Source of the DNA: an uncultured Oscillibacter sp.
GTDB taxonomy: Bacteria > Bacillota > Clostridia > Oscillospirales > Oscillospiraceae
Reading direction: 5' to 3'
Length of the DNA stretch: 13,811 nucleotides
NCBI GenBank assembly: GCA_900544615.1
Contig: UQVS01000030.1
Coordinates: forward strand, 1-13,811
The notes under the pieces are model-generated. The model had not been told where the DNA came from and ran no database searches. It was given only the letters and a program-made list of their open reading frames with translations. Made by a program: the position numbers and the translations under genes. Positions 13,687 to 13,811 of this stretch are shown here, piece after piece; position 1 is the stretch's first letter; each line of letters starts with the position of its first letter.

Positions 13687-13811
13687 TCAGCCAAGCAGGC
13701 CGGACAGCAGGGGGATCAGGGTCACGCCGATCAGGGCGACGCCGCCGCCCGCGACAAGCTGTTTCATACCCAAATAGGTGTAGGAAACCGGCTCGATGGC
13801 GGGCGGCGGCG
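13687..13811 (-). CDS. Maff2-family small membrane protein, VirB2-pilin-like (partial, C-terminal 41 residues)
   Basis: The visible C-terminal 41 residues contain PAIEPVSYTYLGMKQLVAGG and then a hydrophobic helix ending IPLLSGLLG before TGA at 13687-13689. This matches the short Maff2-type proteins that lie just upstream of the TrbL/VirB6-like gene in Tn1549-like elements; they have the size and two-helix layout of VirB2-type pilin subunits. The N-terminus with the first helix lies beyond the right edge of the window, so the start cannot be placed. It is the first visible gene in the transcription direction and is separated from trbL by a hairpin-containing gap. The pilin role is inferred from size and position. 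Confidence 0.8.
   Translation of the reverse strand, partial: PPPAIEPVSYTYLGMKQLVAGGGVALIGVTLIPLLSGLLG

Noticed and set aside
1..13811. CRISPR array, tRNA/rRNA genes, insertion sequences or attachment sites
   Set aside because: No regularly spaced repeats, no RNA-gene signatures, no transposase and no terminal inverted repeats were seen; the window is almost fully occupied by the minus-strand operon.

Overview
The window is a piece of an integrative and conjugative element of the Tn1549 / CTn type found in Gram-positive gut Clostridia. This rests on gene content and order: a Maff2-type small membrane protein, a TrbL/VirB6-like channel protein, PrgI, a VirB4 ATPase, a CD1107-like NlpC/P60 wall hydrolase, DUF4315, DUF4366, topoisomerase III and ArdA. 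The DNA is GC-rich and the coding strand favours C/G in third codon positions. A high-GC Firmicute such as an Oscillospiraceae/Ruminococcaceae member is therefore likely, but that assignment is inference. No integrase, relaxase, attachment site or chromosomal flank is in view.

Every convincing gene is on the minus strand, so transcription runs from position 13811 down to 1. In that order the genes are: Maff2-like pilin-type protein (cut by the window edge), a hairpin, TrbL/VirB6, an MT-A70 adenine methyltransferase, a PrgI-VirB4 fusion, a BRO-N antirepressor-like protein, an unknown 225-residue protein with a cysteine-rich tail, a C5-cytosine methyltransferase, the NlpC/P60 hydrolase, an XF1762-family protein, a PP-loop (PAPS reductase-like) protein, DUF4315, DUF4366, topoisomerase III, an ArdA-like protein lacking the ArdA N-terminal domain, and ArdA itself (cut by the other edge). 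Nearly all neighbours overlap or sit within about 25 bases of each other. The stretch therefore reads as one translationally coupled operon with no visible internal promoter, and the only non-coding gap above 30 bases is 13614-13686.

Functionally there are two layers. The transfer layer builds the type IV secretion channel (Maff2, TrbL, PrgI-VirB4), opens the cell wall (NlpC/P60), adds surface or membrane accessories (DUF4366, DUF4315) and handles DNA topology (TopB). Accessory genes sit in three slots inside this conserved order: MT-A70 between VirB6 and PrgI; BRO-N, the unknown protein and the C5-methyltransferase between VirB4 and NlpC/P60; XF1762 and the PP-loop protein between NlpC/P60 and DUF4315. 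Most of these, with ArdA and its shortened relative at the end, look like DNA-modification or anti-restriction functions that would help incoming DNA survive in a new host.

Points that deserve a second look: the C5-methyltransferase appears to carry two compensating frame changes that rewrite its target-recognition region; PrgI and VirB4 are one continuous reading frame starting at TTG; the PP-loop gene has a strong ribosome binding site but no standard start codon upstream of its nucleotide-binding loop; and a second, domain-1-less ArdA lies directly before ArdA.
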